From Mactra quadrangularis (taxonomy: Eukaryota > Mollusca > Bivalvia > Venerida > Mactridae), in assembly GCA_025267735.1 (NCBI GenBank), contig CM046309.1, positions 36,741,202 to 36,805,201 of the forward strand: DNA of 64,000 nucleotides, in the 5' to 3' direction. The notes below the pieces were generated by a model. It was not told where the DNA came from. It worked only from the letters and a program-made list of their open reading frames with translations, and did no database searches. Made by a program: the position numbers and the translations under genes. Positions 23,570 through 35,529 of the stretch are shown here, piece after piece. Positions within the stretch are counted from its first letter, which is position 1. Each line of letters opens with the position of its first letter.

Positions 23570-23793
23570 GCTGCTACGATCAGCAGGCACTATACATTAC
23601 ACTGTATACGTATTTTGTGCTCTGTGACCGTGTTATGTGTCTTTGTTTTGACCATATTTAATAATAAAGTATATTCAGAAGAAAATAGTATCAAGCGACA
23701 TAAAATTTGTATGATTCCTTATTCACGGTGCTTTACCACACTAGTTTTTTGTGACCAGAGTTTCTAAGGATACCAAAACAAACGACTAACAAG
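23570..23793 (+). promoter_or_regulatory. Candidate promoter / noncoding 5' exon of receptor gene 1
   Basis: This block is conserved with 31040-31270, through landmarks GGCACTATACATTACACTGT-like and CACGGTGCTTTACCACA. Its end, ACTAACAAG, meets a strong donor GTAAGT at 23794. The coding exon of receptor gene 1 starts behind an acceptor at 27388-27389. Inference: a 5' untranslated exon spliced over ~3.6 kb to the single coding exon. In the duplicate the donor is destroyed. Confidence 0.35.
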
Positions 23794-25479
23794 GTAAGTT
23801 TTTGTTTTGTTTTGGTTTTTACTATGAGTAAGTTTAATGCCAAATTTTAATATCAAAACTTTTTTGATTATGGATTTTGCTTAAAATGATAACTGATGAT
23901 GTTTATATGTACAATGTACATGTGCAGTCAACATCCGACCAGACAAAATTTCTGAGGCCCGTCAATCTGAACTCAACTATCTAAGCTGACAGAGATTGGC
24001 GAGTAATTACGATAGTGGCCTGTTGCATTAACATTAAATTTGCATATATATGCTAAAATAAAAACAAAGTTCTATTGTATCTGTATTTATATTGGTTTAT
24101 TCTAATATATACAAGTTTGTTATATCTATACATACATGAATTAAGATTGTTATTTGTCATCAAACATATATTGCCTATCTTACATCCTGTTTAATACCTG
24201 TTTATATATGTACTTTTTCTCTTTTTAATTAGTAAGTGTTTTGTCATACATTGTATATATTAATTGCGCATGTTTTTCTTTTATAATTATTTAATATTGT
24301 ATATACGTTATTTGTAAAAATACGCGGCCAAAGTTTTTCTTGGCGATAAACATATTGTTTATGCCAATAAAATATTTTGACTTGACTTGTCACTTCGCTC
24401 AAAACACACACATATTTTTTTTGCATAAACAATATGTTCATCGCCATTTGTTACACTTAAGTAAGCAGTCTATGAAACACCTTTGATCATATATGAGAGT
24501 TCCAAGTTCTGTAAATCTACATTATAGTAATTCATTATAATTATTGTACTGTATTGTTTAGGATACTGTTTCTTCTAAATTATTCACAACATGTTCTGAG
24601 TTCACTAATGAACTGGTTTTCAACTCAATATCATTTCAATTAATAAAGAGTTTTGACGCTCAGGAGAGCACTAAAAGGAAGCAATGTCCGATTCAGGGTG
24701 TATAAGCGAAGCCACTGAATGTAATTGTCTGTGTGGTAATGAATCATTCATTTATTGAATAGTCGAGGTGTTCCGAATGATGAATCATTATGTACGACTT
24801 AAAGCGAGCACAATGTCCTAGTTTTTCACCCCATTGTACGGTTATCTGGGGCTTACATAACCCAGTTTGTTCAATGATTTACTTCAAACACCGGAATTGG
24901 ACCAGTTTATACATTGTTGTTGTTGTTAATAATGCCTACACTTAAAATTACATTGTCATAGATTTTGACAAATGTCACGATATCTTCAATTTAGATTGAT
25001 TTTGTCACATTGTAAATGTACATGTAATACTAGGCTAAATGGTTTTCATAATTTATTGTTTACAAACGTTTTTAGTTCACAAATTAGCGCACATTTATCT
25101 ATTATCCGTTGATCAATACCATTTTGTTTAATTGAGGTTTTATTTGTTTAGAACAATTGTTCATTGATAGCTCATCTGAGCTCAAAGTACCCAGACCGTA
25201 ATTAAGTGGGTTGGAGGATTGTCCAATGTTCATTGTCGTATGCCGTCAATTTTCCACTGTTAGCGTTTAATTTTGGACAAATTAGTTTTGGGGGAAACAA
25301 GTAAGTCCGCAATATTGTTGCACAGTTTTAAAGTATTTATTCTTAGTACGTAAATTTTCCGAATGCTTCCGATGAATCGCGATTTACAAACGAGGACAAA
25401 AATAGACAGTAAATACTGAGTTTTATATATTCTTACATAAAGGCCAAGCCTAGGTTAATATTGTCGGACTATACCTGTG
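23794..25479. other. Intergenic or 5' intron, hairpin inside
   Basis: AT-rich. It contains a foldback at 24341-24446 with 24-bp arms (TGGCGATAAACATATTGTTT and its inverse, one mismatch, 58-bp spacer). No coding evidence. Confidence 0.5.
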
Positions 25480-26340
25480 TTTGATATAAATTTAAATACA
25501 TTATCCTTCAATTCTTTTGAATATGCTCACCGTACTCACTGCACCATTCATCCTACCAAAACAACGAGTGTTATACAATGTATTCATACACGACCTTCAA
25601 ATTATAGTGCTAATTTCACTATGTAAATTAATAATTAAGTGATTTCCAATAATGTTATATTAAAAGATTAACAAGGGATATAAGCTCATCAGAAATTAAT
25701 TTATTCAAATTAGTGTATTCATTCATTGGCGATATGTTATTGTAAAAGCTTAAAGGTATTTAGCAATACTGTACAATACTGTACATTAATCCATAGCTGA
25801 CATATTTTCGTAGAGAAAGCTAGGTGGGTGTATACGATATATATAATCAGTCTTGCGATTAACATTTTTGGAGATACAAGTGCTCTTAACTTGTAAACTT
25901 CAAATATAGTGATTTTGTCCAAAAATGAAAATTCAAAACTTTATGAATAACGCAGTGAATTTAGTTTAGGTGTATGTAAACTTTTTATACATTTAAGGTA
26001 AGAGATATTTTTTTTACTTTGTTTTTGCAATTCGAACTTGATATATTTCATTATTATGTTACCTTTTCATGGTGTGAGTGAATTACCGTATCAAGTGACA
26101 TTATAAACGCATTAAGAAATGTAATTTAATATTCTTGTCTCTTTTACTTTGACATTTTCAATGTTATGTCTAGATTCACGTTATTCATTGATAAAAGAAA
26201 ACAAGTACTAATACAACGTGAAAGTATGGGTGCTTTTACGCGTGTTTTAATCTGAACTATTCTCACTATTAATTTAATTACTTCGAAAACAATAATCTTT
26301 GTATTTGTAAAAAATGTTTTGAGTATAATAAATGCCTTTT
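25480..26340 (+). repeat. Upstream block duplicated at 35530-36345
   Basis: Long alignable similarity with 35530-36345 includes TTTCACTATGTAAATTAATA and AGTGATTTCCAATAATGTTA. It precedes receptor gene 1 just as the other copy precedes the receptor pseudogene, so both derive from one segmental duplication. Confidence 0.8.
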
Positions 26341-26999
26341 TGTATAATATATAAGTATGTAAATTAAGTATGTGCATTAAAAGATGTTGACGCTGCACCA
26401 GCAGTCCAGTTATTTCTGGATCATCCCTCGTATATGTATGTAGTAACTCATATATGCTAAATATATTTATAACGATGGATTAAGTGCTCATGTCAAGAAT
26501 ACAGTTTTCAGTTTATTTCATGAAAATATGATTATACATGTACTTATTCTTTAATAACTTTAAAGTAACTCACACATATTTGAGAATTTAAAAATTTCAA
26601 TTAACATTGCTTCACACCGGTGAAATGACATTTTAAATTCAAGAAATCTAAACCGTACTTCATGAAAGTCGGATGTGATTTAATGGACTTATAAAATGAC
26701 ATTCTTATAAAAGATGTCAATCAACATACTGATGAAATATATCTTATCATTTAATGAATTCAGTTTTACTGTTTTCTGTATTAAAACTAAACATAGACTA
26801 CATGTATGACAGACCATATTTTTCGAACTGTCTTAAACCCTATATAAATACGTTAATTGCTTCTTTAGTAACACTAGGACTGACGATTATAATGGTATTT
26901 AAACGTATTTTGTTACTCAGATAATAATTTTGCACAAGTTATAAGAAAGTTTCAACAATTAGTTACACAAACTGAATGTCGATTTTCCTCCATTGATTA

Positions 27000-27150
27000 G
27001 ATAATATGGAGAAGTTTCCGGCCTTGTGGAAGGGTAGGTGAGTACTGGTTATAGACAATGGTCCAGGAAAGCTAGGTTAGGTGAGCTGGACGCCGTAAAA
27101 TGACCTAAATTGTGTTGATACGGCGTTAACTCCAATAAATAAATAAACAC
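27000..27150 (+). mobile_element. 5'-truncated SINE (family 2)
   Basis: Starts in the SINE body (CTTGTGGAAGGGTAGGTGAG) and keeps the tail TGACCTAAATTGTGTTGATA then CGGCGTTAA and an AATAAATAAATAAA end. It lies in the presumed 5' intron of receptor gene 1, ~280 bp before the ATG. Confidence 0.75.
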
Positions 27151-27426
27151 AAACTGAACGACCAAAATTAGAATGTTAATTATGCTAACCTGCTAAGTGC
27201 TAACTGCCTGATGGTGTTTGGTAAAACTATTCCCTCGCAGTATCCATTTACATCTGGTATAGTTAAATACCTGGGATCCAAGACCTCGCTATTTCTTAGC
27301 GAGCGTCCTACCGCTGGACTACATCAATTTAATGCACAAATTGTTATTCTAACGAACCCTATCGTGAACCTATTGTATTTCTTTTCTAGGTAACTACAGA
27401 AGACCAAACAACACAAAAATACAGAC

Positions 27427-28890
27427 ATGTCTTATACAAGTTATTCGTTGTACTTTCTGACAATCATAATATTTTACACGACATCAAGTCAGAGTCAAAA
27501 TATTAGTGAAGTTAGAAGGTTGATACAAGATAAAACAGCGAGTATAGACACAAATCTGCGGCCTGTACTCAACCAATCTGACCCTATCACTGTTAACTTG
27601 ACTTTTAGCCTTTTGTCCATACAAGAAGTAGACGAAGTTAAACAAACTATCACATTAAATGCTTACCTGGAAATGTTTTGGATAGATGAAATTATAAGGT
27701 GGAATCCAGCAGACTACGGTGGCACTGGTCAATTTATGGCAGACAGTGGTCGTTTCTGGACACCATCTCTTGTGTTAGCTAACACTAATGACAAAATTGA
27801 AATCATTGGAGGATCATCAACGAAAATGCGGTTTATATATAATGGCCAGGTATATTACTATCCAGGAATAGTCCTGACGGTCACTTGCCTAATGGATATA
27901 AGGTTTTATCCATGGGACCGACACGCATGTTCAATTCTATTTAGCCCATGGGGATATTTACCAGAGGAGTACCATCTGCAGAATATTACAGATAAAGTAA
28001 ATTTACCCTTCTACTATCCAAATGGTGCCTGGAATCTTGTAGGGTCGTTCGTTGAAGTTATAAGTATACCACAAACGACAACGTTTTATCAAATAACTTT
28101 ATTTATAGAAAGACAAGCGACTTACGTTATTGTGAATGTCATTTTGCCAGTCATTGTTTTATCTTTGCTTAACTTAATGATTTATTTCATACCAACCGAA
28201 AGCGGAGAACGAATTTCATTTAGTATAACATTATTGCTGGCGATTGCTGTGTTCCTGACAATTGTGGCTGACAATTTACCAAAGACTTCATCACCAATGT
28301 CTCTGTTTAGTTATTACCTACTATCAGTTTTAGTGACCAGCAATTGTATAGCTTTGACGATTATATACAGTCTACGATTGTTTCACAGAGAGGAATCTGA
28401 ACCCATCGGCTGTTACTGGCGATGTGTTGCTCGTGTTATGAAATGTCAATGTAGGTCAAAGAAACGTGAAAGAAGGAAATACCCACAAACGAAACAAAAC
28501 TCACCAAAATCAGAATATTATAAACATGAAGACAACAGATCAACTCGCTTTGATAATCGTATGAGCAATCACTCTTTCTACAATGGGAAACCATTGCATT
28601 GGAAAAATAATGGATATGATAGTATGCCACCACAAATGTTGTCACCTAGAAATGGTATTGCGCAACGCAATGGGCACACTGAAGACGACGTTGATGAATA
28701 TGTAAATACAAAAGATAATACTTCAAGTAATGCAGACATCACTTGGCAAGATGTCAGCGTGGCGTTTGATAGAATATGTTTTATATTTTTCTTTTTAATT
28801 CTTATAGCTGCATCAGCGTCAATATTTGGATCAATATACGTACAAAGGAAGGATGAAGACAAACTTTTTGCCCAATACTACCATGAATAA
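27427..28890 (+). CDS. Nicotinic-type Cys-loop receptor subunit 1 (intronless)
   Basis: 487 residues in one exon. Signal peptide about 1-24; ligand-binding domain 25-232; Cys-loop C154-x13-C168 with the FYPWDRH signature. M1 is ~233-255, M2 ~260-281, M3 ~290-316, a long basic/polar intracellular loop follows, and M4 is ~451-472. M2 starts GERIS (Glu -1', Leu 9', Asp 20'), as in cation-selective channels. Trp85 (loop D) and Trp175 (loop B region) are kept. The loop A Tyr is Ala118 and the loop C vicinal cysteines are absent, so it is not a canonical ACh-binding alpha subunit. The intracellular loop opens with the cysteine cluster GCYWRCVARVMKCQC. An acceptor (CTTTTCTAG) at 27389 shows a likely untranslated upstream exon. 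The stop codon overlaps an AATAAA. It is closest to the pseudogene at 36346 and to 39131. Presumably a plasma-membrane pentamer; ligand unknown. Confidence 0.92.
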   Translation: MSYTSYSLYFLTIIIFYTTSSQSQNISEVRRLIQDKTASIDTNLRPVLNQSDPITVNLTFSLLSIQEVDEVKQTITLNAYLEMFWIDEIIRWNPADYGGTGQFMADSGRFWTPSLVLANTNDKIEIIGGSSTKMRFIYNGQVYYYPGIVLTVTCLMDIRFYPWDRHACSILFSPWGYLPEEYHLQNITDKVNLPFYYPNGAWNLVGSFVEVISIPQTTTFYQITLFIERQATYVIVNVILPVIVLSLLNLMIYFIPTESGERISFSITLLLAIAVFLTIVADNLPKTSSPMSLFSYYLLSVLVTSNCIALTIIYSLRLFHREESEPIGCYWRCVARVMKCQCRSKKRERRKYPQTKQNSPKSEYYKHEDNRSTRFDNRMSNHSFYNGKPLHWKNNGYDSMPPQMLSPRNGIAQRNGHTEDDVDEYVNTKDNTSSNADITWQDVSVAFDRICFIFFFLILIAASASIFGSIYVQRKDEDKLFAQYYHE

Positions 28891-31039
28891 AGACCGTTGT
28901 CAGACAGTGCTATGGTAAAATAATCTTGTATCACTTGTAATTGACTGGCGTACATTTTATACGAGCACATATTTTCTCTTTGTCTTTGTTTTACATTTGA
29001 TTTGTATAGCAAATAATATACTATTGCGATTATATTTTTAATTAGAGTGTTGTATGGTTTGTGCTTTATTTAGAACGAAGTTGGTCGCTTATAGACACTT
29101 GCGATTACTTTAATTTCATTTGGTGACACGCCAATCTTATCAAATAATATATGTATTAAATATACATCCAAAGTAGCGGAGATTGTAAAGAAAAAGTTCA
29201 GCTCGAATTGTGATGCGCATATTTCTACATATGCTTATGCATATTATGTTACATGTGTAATATTTGTTCATTTACAAGATCGTAATTGTAAGCAATAACA
29301 TATTCATTTAAAACATGTTAATTGTTCGACTGTTCATGGTTTTTCATTCTTGGCAGTGAGTGTATGGATGTTTGTATCTATTATAGTATTTATTAACGAG
29401 TTGCCAGCATCTATACAAATACTGGACGATACTATTCTTCACAAGGAAGAATTCTCTAATGTTTCCGTCCTGTCAGATTCTTAATTTAAATTTATATAAG
29501 TTGTTATATTATATTGACAGAGTAAACAGAACAATAGTTTCACATCAAAGGAGGAGATACATGTAACAAGTTGAAATCTCTTATATTTAAAAATACATTA
29601 CCAATTCTTAAAATTGCAATTAATATCATGTACCTGTATATAGTGTATTTGTACATTATTTGTGTGTAAAACACATCAACGTCATTAGAGTAGGTAGTTC
29701 TGAAGTGTTGCTGGTAATTTCTATGTTGCCATGAGTATGGGACTAGTCTCAAAATCAACAGGCTAGATTGATGCAAATGCTTGGTTGACATTGGGTTGTA
29801 GTTTTACAAAGTTTGGTGTATATATATACAAATTTAATTATGTTATACGTATTGTATGCAGTGTCTTTGATTCGGAACTGAGATGGCCACCTATGAACAC
29901 ATTGTAACTTTAGTGTTGAAAGAATGATAAAACATGAAATTCATTATACGCGCTTATATTTGCTACATTTAAGCATTGAGACCTATATACATGTACTGTG
30001 TACTAGAGACTCCATAACCATTAGAATATTCTCGTTGAAAACTCTGTTGTTTTTAATGTTTTTATGAAGCGGAACACATCTTATATTCTGACCACGGACT
30101 TCGTTTAAGCAGCATACGTTAGGATTCTGATAAATATACAAAATTTCAAAAGTACACCAGATTTCGAAGTGCCTTCCGAAAGGTATTATACAGATTGAAA
30201 CAACAACAGGATACTCCAAATGGCTTTAGGAGGGCACTGCATTTTATAGATTTTTGCTTTTCTTCGAAAACCTCGTATGATCATTTTTGCGCAAAATCTT
30301 ATATATGAGAAATTGAAAGACGACTTTCCGTTTCGTATTCTGCAAATTTACCAGACACAATAGCCAATCGCATTACTTCAAAATCAACATGTGACAAAAC
30401 CTTGTAAATTATTGGTCGAATTTTCTTACCTTCGAATACCCCGAATAGATTTTCATGTTAAACTAAACTGTTCACACCAACGACATAATCTTCGTGACAA
30501 AAATCAGTCGCACTTAGGTAAGTAAACACCTTGCTAAATGTTTCAAATGAGAAATTAAACATTTTAATTTGATATGAACAAATGAACGTGATTTTCTCCT
30601 TGATCTCGCAATTTGTACGAGATTTTCGAACATTCCTTGTGTGAAAATCTAGTATACTAGATTACTAGGTATGGAAAAAAATTATAAGAGAGATTTTCTC
30701 GTAAGAAGCAGCTTCCTGCTTTCTGTTTATGCGATTATATCACTTATAAGTCGGGTTTAAACCAAGTTTTAATTAGGAAATCAATGACTAAGTGCCGTTA
30801 CTATATTCACTATATTTTAAAAATGTAGATTTTTTTACTGTCATGAAAAGTTGTACAAATCATCATACGAGATATTTGAAGAAAAACGACGAATTATCTA
30901 TTGATTTAGTAATAAATCGCGATTAGCTTGAATAAAAACTTGAATACAATGGATAGTTTGAAATGAAAGTTATTGTTATAAACAAAAAAAAACGGTTTGA
31001 ATTATATAATTAATGAACATTAGCACTTAATGCCATAAA
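28891..31039. other. 3' flank of receptor 1, partly duplicated
   Basis: 28891 to about 29400 aligns with 37097-37620, the 3' flank of the pseudogene (for example AATTGTAAGCAATAA and CATTTAAAACATGTT). The remainder shows no gene, only AT-rich sequence. Confidence 0.6.
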
Positions 31040-31270
31040 AGACAGCTCGCACAGCCAGGCACTATCCAATCCACTGTATATGACTTATGTGATCTGGAAC
31101 CGTGTTAGGCGCCTTTGTTTTTACCATTTTTAATTGAGTGAAGTACATGTATTGTTATTTGGTACTAGTATCAAGTGTCATGAAATGTTATTTAATTCCA
31201 TATACACGGTGCTTTACCACATTAATTTTGTGAGCAGCATGGCTCAATATATCAAAACAAACCACTATCG
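31040..31270 (+). repeat. Second copy of the 23570-23793 block
   Basis: Aligns over ~230 bp with the candidate 5' exon of receptor gene 1. The segment at the donor (AAACAAACCACTATCGAG) lacks GTAAGT. It is positioned upstream of the receptor pseudogene, as expected of a duplicated gene unit. Confidence 0.7.
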
Positions 31271-31515
31271 AGTTTTTCTTTTCTTTTAGTACTGTTTTTA
31301 CCATTATTCATTGTTACTTACGTCCACTTCTTCGTAGGTTAATTGTTAAATTAGTGCTTTTAGTGGAGATACTTTTTTTAAACCTATATTTCATTAAGCC
31401 ATTTAATAAATTGCAGAACGGTTCATCATATTGTTTAGACGCCGTGATCCAATTACAACAATAACGTTTACATGGAACACAAACACAAGACTTATTGCTT
31501 CATACACTACACTTG

Positions 31516-31681
31516 CAGTCTACAAAATTAGTGGGTGTTCGGTTGCCCGGGCTAACCAATTTCTAGTTCGGGCATCCAAAAACTTCTTATGGGGATCTAA
31601 AGTTCTACAAACAAGATATAGTGCTAGCTGCTAAAATGACCTGTTAGGGCAACCACTGTCATATCCTAATTTCGTAAACTG
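31516..31681 (-). mobile_element. 166-bp MITE with 6-bp target duplication, copy 1
   Basis: Ends CAGTCTACAAAATTAG and the inverse of CAGTTTACGAAATTAG. Flanks are CACTTG and TACTTG. It is the same length as, and inverted to, the copy at 48827-48992. No coding capacity. Confidence 0.75.
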
Positions 31682-31826
31682 TACTTGTTTAAATAAGTTA
31701 CAGACATTGTCTGAAACCATTACCTCCAAATCATAATAAATTTATTCATTTAACGTCCCTTTTCTTATTCTCATTGAACGAGTGTTTGTCATGCGAATTT
31801 TCTATTAGTGATCTAGTTATAAACAA

Positions 31827-32135
31827 GCCCCCTGGCTAGCTCAGTTGTTAGCACGCAAGTCTACTGATCGAGAGGTCGTGGGTTCGATTCCCGGGCGGGG
31901 CATATACTCATGGAGCTTGATCATGAAATTATTTCTACGGCCATTCTCCTTTCTACCAATGATTCTTGATTATGTAGGGCAGTTGTCCGTCACTGACGAA
32001 AGTATAAGCTTAGTAGTTGGTTAACAGCTAAATCCACAGATTTAGCCTTTCTAGGAGTAGTGAGTAGGTTGACTGGTTGTCGTTATGTGACCTAACAATG
32101 TGTTGTTACGGCGTTAAACCCAACGAAAACAAACA
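31827..32135 (+). mobile_element. SINE (family 1), full length
   Basis: The 75-nt head is tRNA-like: GCCCC and GGGGC ends can pair, A box GGCTAGCTCAGTTGTTAG, B box GGGTTCGATTCCC. The body includes TAGGGCAGTTGTCCGTCACT. The tail is TGACCTAACAATGTGTTGTT then ACGGCGTTAAAC. The head followed by body and tail marks a SINE, not a working tRNA gene. Confidence 0.85.
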
Positions 32136-32539
32136 ATGATTATAAACGCAAGTTACTCAGAAGACAACTGAACTATAAAATATAATACTTGGCCCTAGTA
32201 CAAATCGGAAGCTTCATTGATACACCATGAGTTAAGTAACCTCTGAACTGGTGTTCTCGTAACATAAATGACAAGATTTTCTAACTGATGGGCAACAATA
32301 ACATACATGAATTATAGTACAATTGTAATGTATATTTGTAAAAGGTTTGTTCCAATGATTAAGCACTTTAAACAAACTGATAATATATGTATAGCGGTCC
32401 ATTGAAAGCAAACACTCGATATTAGACCGTCTATCTTTCATGAAATTGACTAATCAATAATACAGCTAATGTACGCTTTGTGCTGAGGTGATATGTTTAT
32501 CTGTTCTACTAGATTTGTAGCATTTGATCACGTTATGTA
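32136..32539. other. No feature recognised
   Basis: AT-rich sequence, no supported reading frame. Confidence 0.35.
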
Positions 32540-32762
32540 AAACAAAAAACACAAAACGTGTTTGGGTAAACATTAAAAATGCGACAATCCATTTTAGGAG
32601 TAGACAGTATTGATAATCAAATGTGCGTAATTCATTTTAACAAAATTAGCATACAGAGACGATTGTGAAACATATAACATGTTTATGTTTATGTCATCCT
32701 GAGCGTCCCTCGTCGTGGATTAGTTTATTGTATTGTTATTTCACGGCGTCTCAACGCCGTGA
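32540..32762. repeat. Dispersed duplicate of 46780-46900 / 47385-47430
   Basis: ACAAAACGTGTTTGGGTAAA and GTGGATTAGTTTATTGTATT recur with changes near 46790 and 47405. Here the two parts are contiguous, but at 47 kb they are separated by a foldback and other sequence. The stretch ends in a perfect hairpin, TCACGGCGT-CTCA-ACGCCGTGA, at 32741-32762. Confidence 0.65.
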
Positions 32763-33498
32763 TATTGTGGTGGGTAGATTTTGATAGCAATGGGCAAAAG
32801 TCACGTGATAAAAAATGATAAAAATCCTTTCGATTTCCACTGCCGACAAATTTATTGTTTTTAATGCAGTCATAGTACAGCCCATTTCCGTTAAAAGTTA
32901 AATATAAAAAAATCATTTTTGGGGGAATCCATATAAACAATTTTTCTTGCAACAATGCAACACACGAAAAATCAGCGTTTTATATCAACACATTTCCACA
33001 AATCCTTTCGAATCACACGAAAAGGGGTAGGTATAAATCGCGAACCAACCGGACCAGGAGACCAGTTTAGTATACGGATACAGTTTAACAAATATGCCTA
33101 TCATAATGTGTGTATAGTACATATATTATTGATATTTGCCAATATTTTATTTGAAAAGATAAGACACCAATATCGAAATTATATTTTAAGAAATAACTTT
33201 GCAGACTTTAACTATTAAAAGAATCGTCGATTGCTTCATCACATATTGTTGTAAATATTATATATTTCAACTGTTAGAGCATTTATCATTTGAAAACTAA
33301 TTTGATATGATTCATATATTTAAATAATATACATTTTTTTTTCTTATTAGCCGACTGTATAAATAAAGAAGCCTAATCGTGTAACATTGACTCTTAATTC
33401 TTACTCTTACTGAGCTCTATTGGCGATCTTTTCTAACTATGATAAAGTGCAGCGGACCAGTTAATTTTAAGAGCATAAGAGTTACGGACCAGGGTTGA
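32763..33498. other. No feature recognised
   Basis: AT-rich. An 87-codon open stretch at 32955-33218 (plus) has no signal peptide, domain or supporting splice site. Confidence 0.35.
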
Positions 33499-33691
33499 GT
33501 TCAGTAACTGCGAACGTTATAGAACGTTCCGCAACGATACATTCGGAAGTCCTCGTCCATTTGCTGCGAATAATCTCGGACATATTTGGACGCTATTTTG
33601 AAATGTCCGGCGTTAAAGTAAACAAATGTATGACCGAGGAGTTCCGAATGCATCGTTATGTAACGTACTGTAGCGTTTTGTGTAATTGAAC
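33499..33691. mobile_element. 193-bp MITE with ~57-bp inverted ends
   Basis: The left end GTTCAGTAACTGCGAACGTT and the inverted right end GTTCAATTACACAAAACGCT lead into a better-matched inner stretch, CGATACATTCGGAAGTCCTC against CGATGCATTCGGAACTCCTC. The open frame across it is a by-product of the palindrome. Confidence 0.7.
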
Positions 33692-34974
33692 TTGCTTCTG
33701 GTTATAGATCGAGCAGATGTAAGATTATTTTTGCAGACTTTTTTTAATTATGAAAAGTTTGGTACTATATTGACGGACTATTGACCAGACGGACCAGGTA
33801 ATTTTAAGAGAGTTAAAATGACGGACATTTACACCTAGGTGAAAAGCTCGCCAGTTTTTAATTTGTTCGATTGGAGTATGTTTTCTCGAGTCCGAGTGAA
33901 TTCATTATTAAGAAAAATGATTTCTATTCGAAATAGCTTGCCTTTTGTATTTAAGTGCATCTTTTCGGAATTAAAATACATGTTAAATCCTTTCGTGTAT
34001 CCGGCAACAAAATTCTTCCGTAACAAGTAAAGGTATGACTACTCTCTAATACACTGGTTTGAAAGATTCACTCGCTGACTCTCTACCTCTGCTTAAATAC
34101 TATGCGCAAACTGATATTTCTATTTCAAGGCAAAGACACACACATTTAGATTGCATGACTGTCTCGTGATTAAAAAATAAATGCAATAAATGCAACAAAT
34201 GTTCACGCCTGTAAAATCAAAATGTCGAAATTCAAAGATGCTGGACAGTTATGCATTAGTTAAATGATTGGTTACACGGATTGGTAAGAACAGATCCGCA
34301 ATGTGAGGAGCACTTGACTAAACAGAAGCGATAAGTCATGTAAATAGCTTCTGTTCTGAAGAACTATGTTTTCCCTTCTGCCGATCTTTTTAAGCGTCAT
34401 GCAAATATGAATTACTGGAAATAAATCCAACTAAAACCAAACATCCTGTCGGCATAAAGATGGTGTTCTAGATCCAGACCATTCGCGTACTCCAAATTTG
34501 TCAAGATTCTCAATCTAACTAGTATCGAGAATCTTACTAGGCTTTTGGAACGAGATTGTTACATTTGAACAGAAAAACGTTTTATGACAAGTTACCTTTT
34601 AATTACTGAAAAACCTTAACATGACAATTCAATATAATGCTCTTTTGAGTTACCTTTAGATTATACTTAATCATTCTTTTTTGTTTGCCGTGACAATCCC
34701 TTTGCTGCATTTAGCAGCATTTTTTTACTTGTTATAAACAGTGTTTTGTTTTTATTTATATAAATATAGCTATCTTATATAATTATCTTTTAAGACCACA
34801 GGTAACTGCCTCAAGATGAAGTAACTCTGCTACAGTCCAATTATGCTACACAGTCAATTCTCATTATATTGACTGTGTTTGGGCAGTCGAAAAATAGAGA
34901 TAATGAATAGACGAGAAAAACTAAATTTAATTAATTTATCTAATTTATTCTACTGGGTTAAATGCCGTGTCAAC
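33692..34974. other. No gene recognised
   Basis: AT-rich. It includes a short inverted pair (AAGATTCTC near 34503 and GAGAATCTT near 34528). Nothing else supported. Confidence 0.35.
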
Positions 34975-35205
34975 TCATTTTTTGTCATTTATCGGCGTCC
35001 AGCGCACCTAACCTAGCTTTCATGGAGCCTTGTCTATAACTAGTACTCACCTACCCTTTTAAAAGGCTGGAAACGTTTCCATATACCTTATTAATATTAA
35101 TAATAGAGGAAAATTGACATCCCGGATGGCATTTAAACCCGTACCGCCTTCGGGTCACTAGATTCGAAATCCAGACGCGCTACCAACTTGTCTACCAACC
35201 CGGGT
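34975..35205 (-). mobile_element. SINE (family 2), minus orientation
   Basis: The plus strand reads GGCGTCCAGCGCACCTAACC, CTAGCTTT, then the tRNA-like head inverted (CTTCGGGTCACTAGATTCGA, ending CAACCCGG). It is an uninterrupted copy that shows what the target of the large insertion at 13680 looked like. Confidence 0.85.
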
Positions 35206-35529
35206 TCTAAATTACAATGATTGCTTAACTACATCTCTTATTTGAGATTTTTCCATTTGTATCACTAATGTCCTTTACCTTGTGCTATGATAAGATGTAA
35301 AAAAACCCGTTTCCATGTCCGTATTCTTTACAATGTTGATCAGATCGTTTGCTCGATTCTGAATTAAAAATCACATATGTCCAGAACCCACTCGTCTGAT
35401 GTTTTAATTTTATTGTAAAGTAACTTAAAACGCGACGAATATCTAAAAATGTAAGTGCTGTTTGTTTATAGACCTCGTGAAACTTAATTACATGTATATG
35501 ATCAGGAAACACGTTTTGATATATTATAA

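Noticed and set aside
31431..31634. 67-codon plus-strand frame
   Set aside because: Runs into the 166-bp MITE; no independent coding evidence.
31827..31901. Functional tRNA gene
   Set aside because: tRNA-like boxes and acceptor pairing are present, but the sequence continues into the SINE body and tail shared with 55293-55581.
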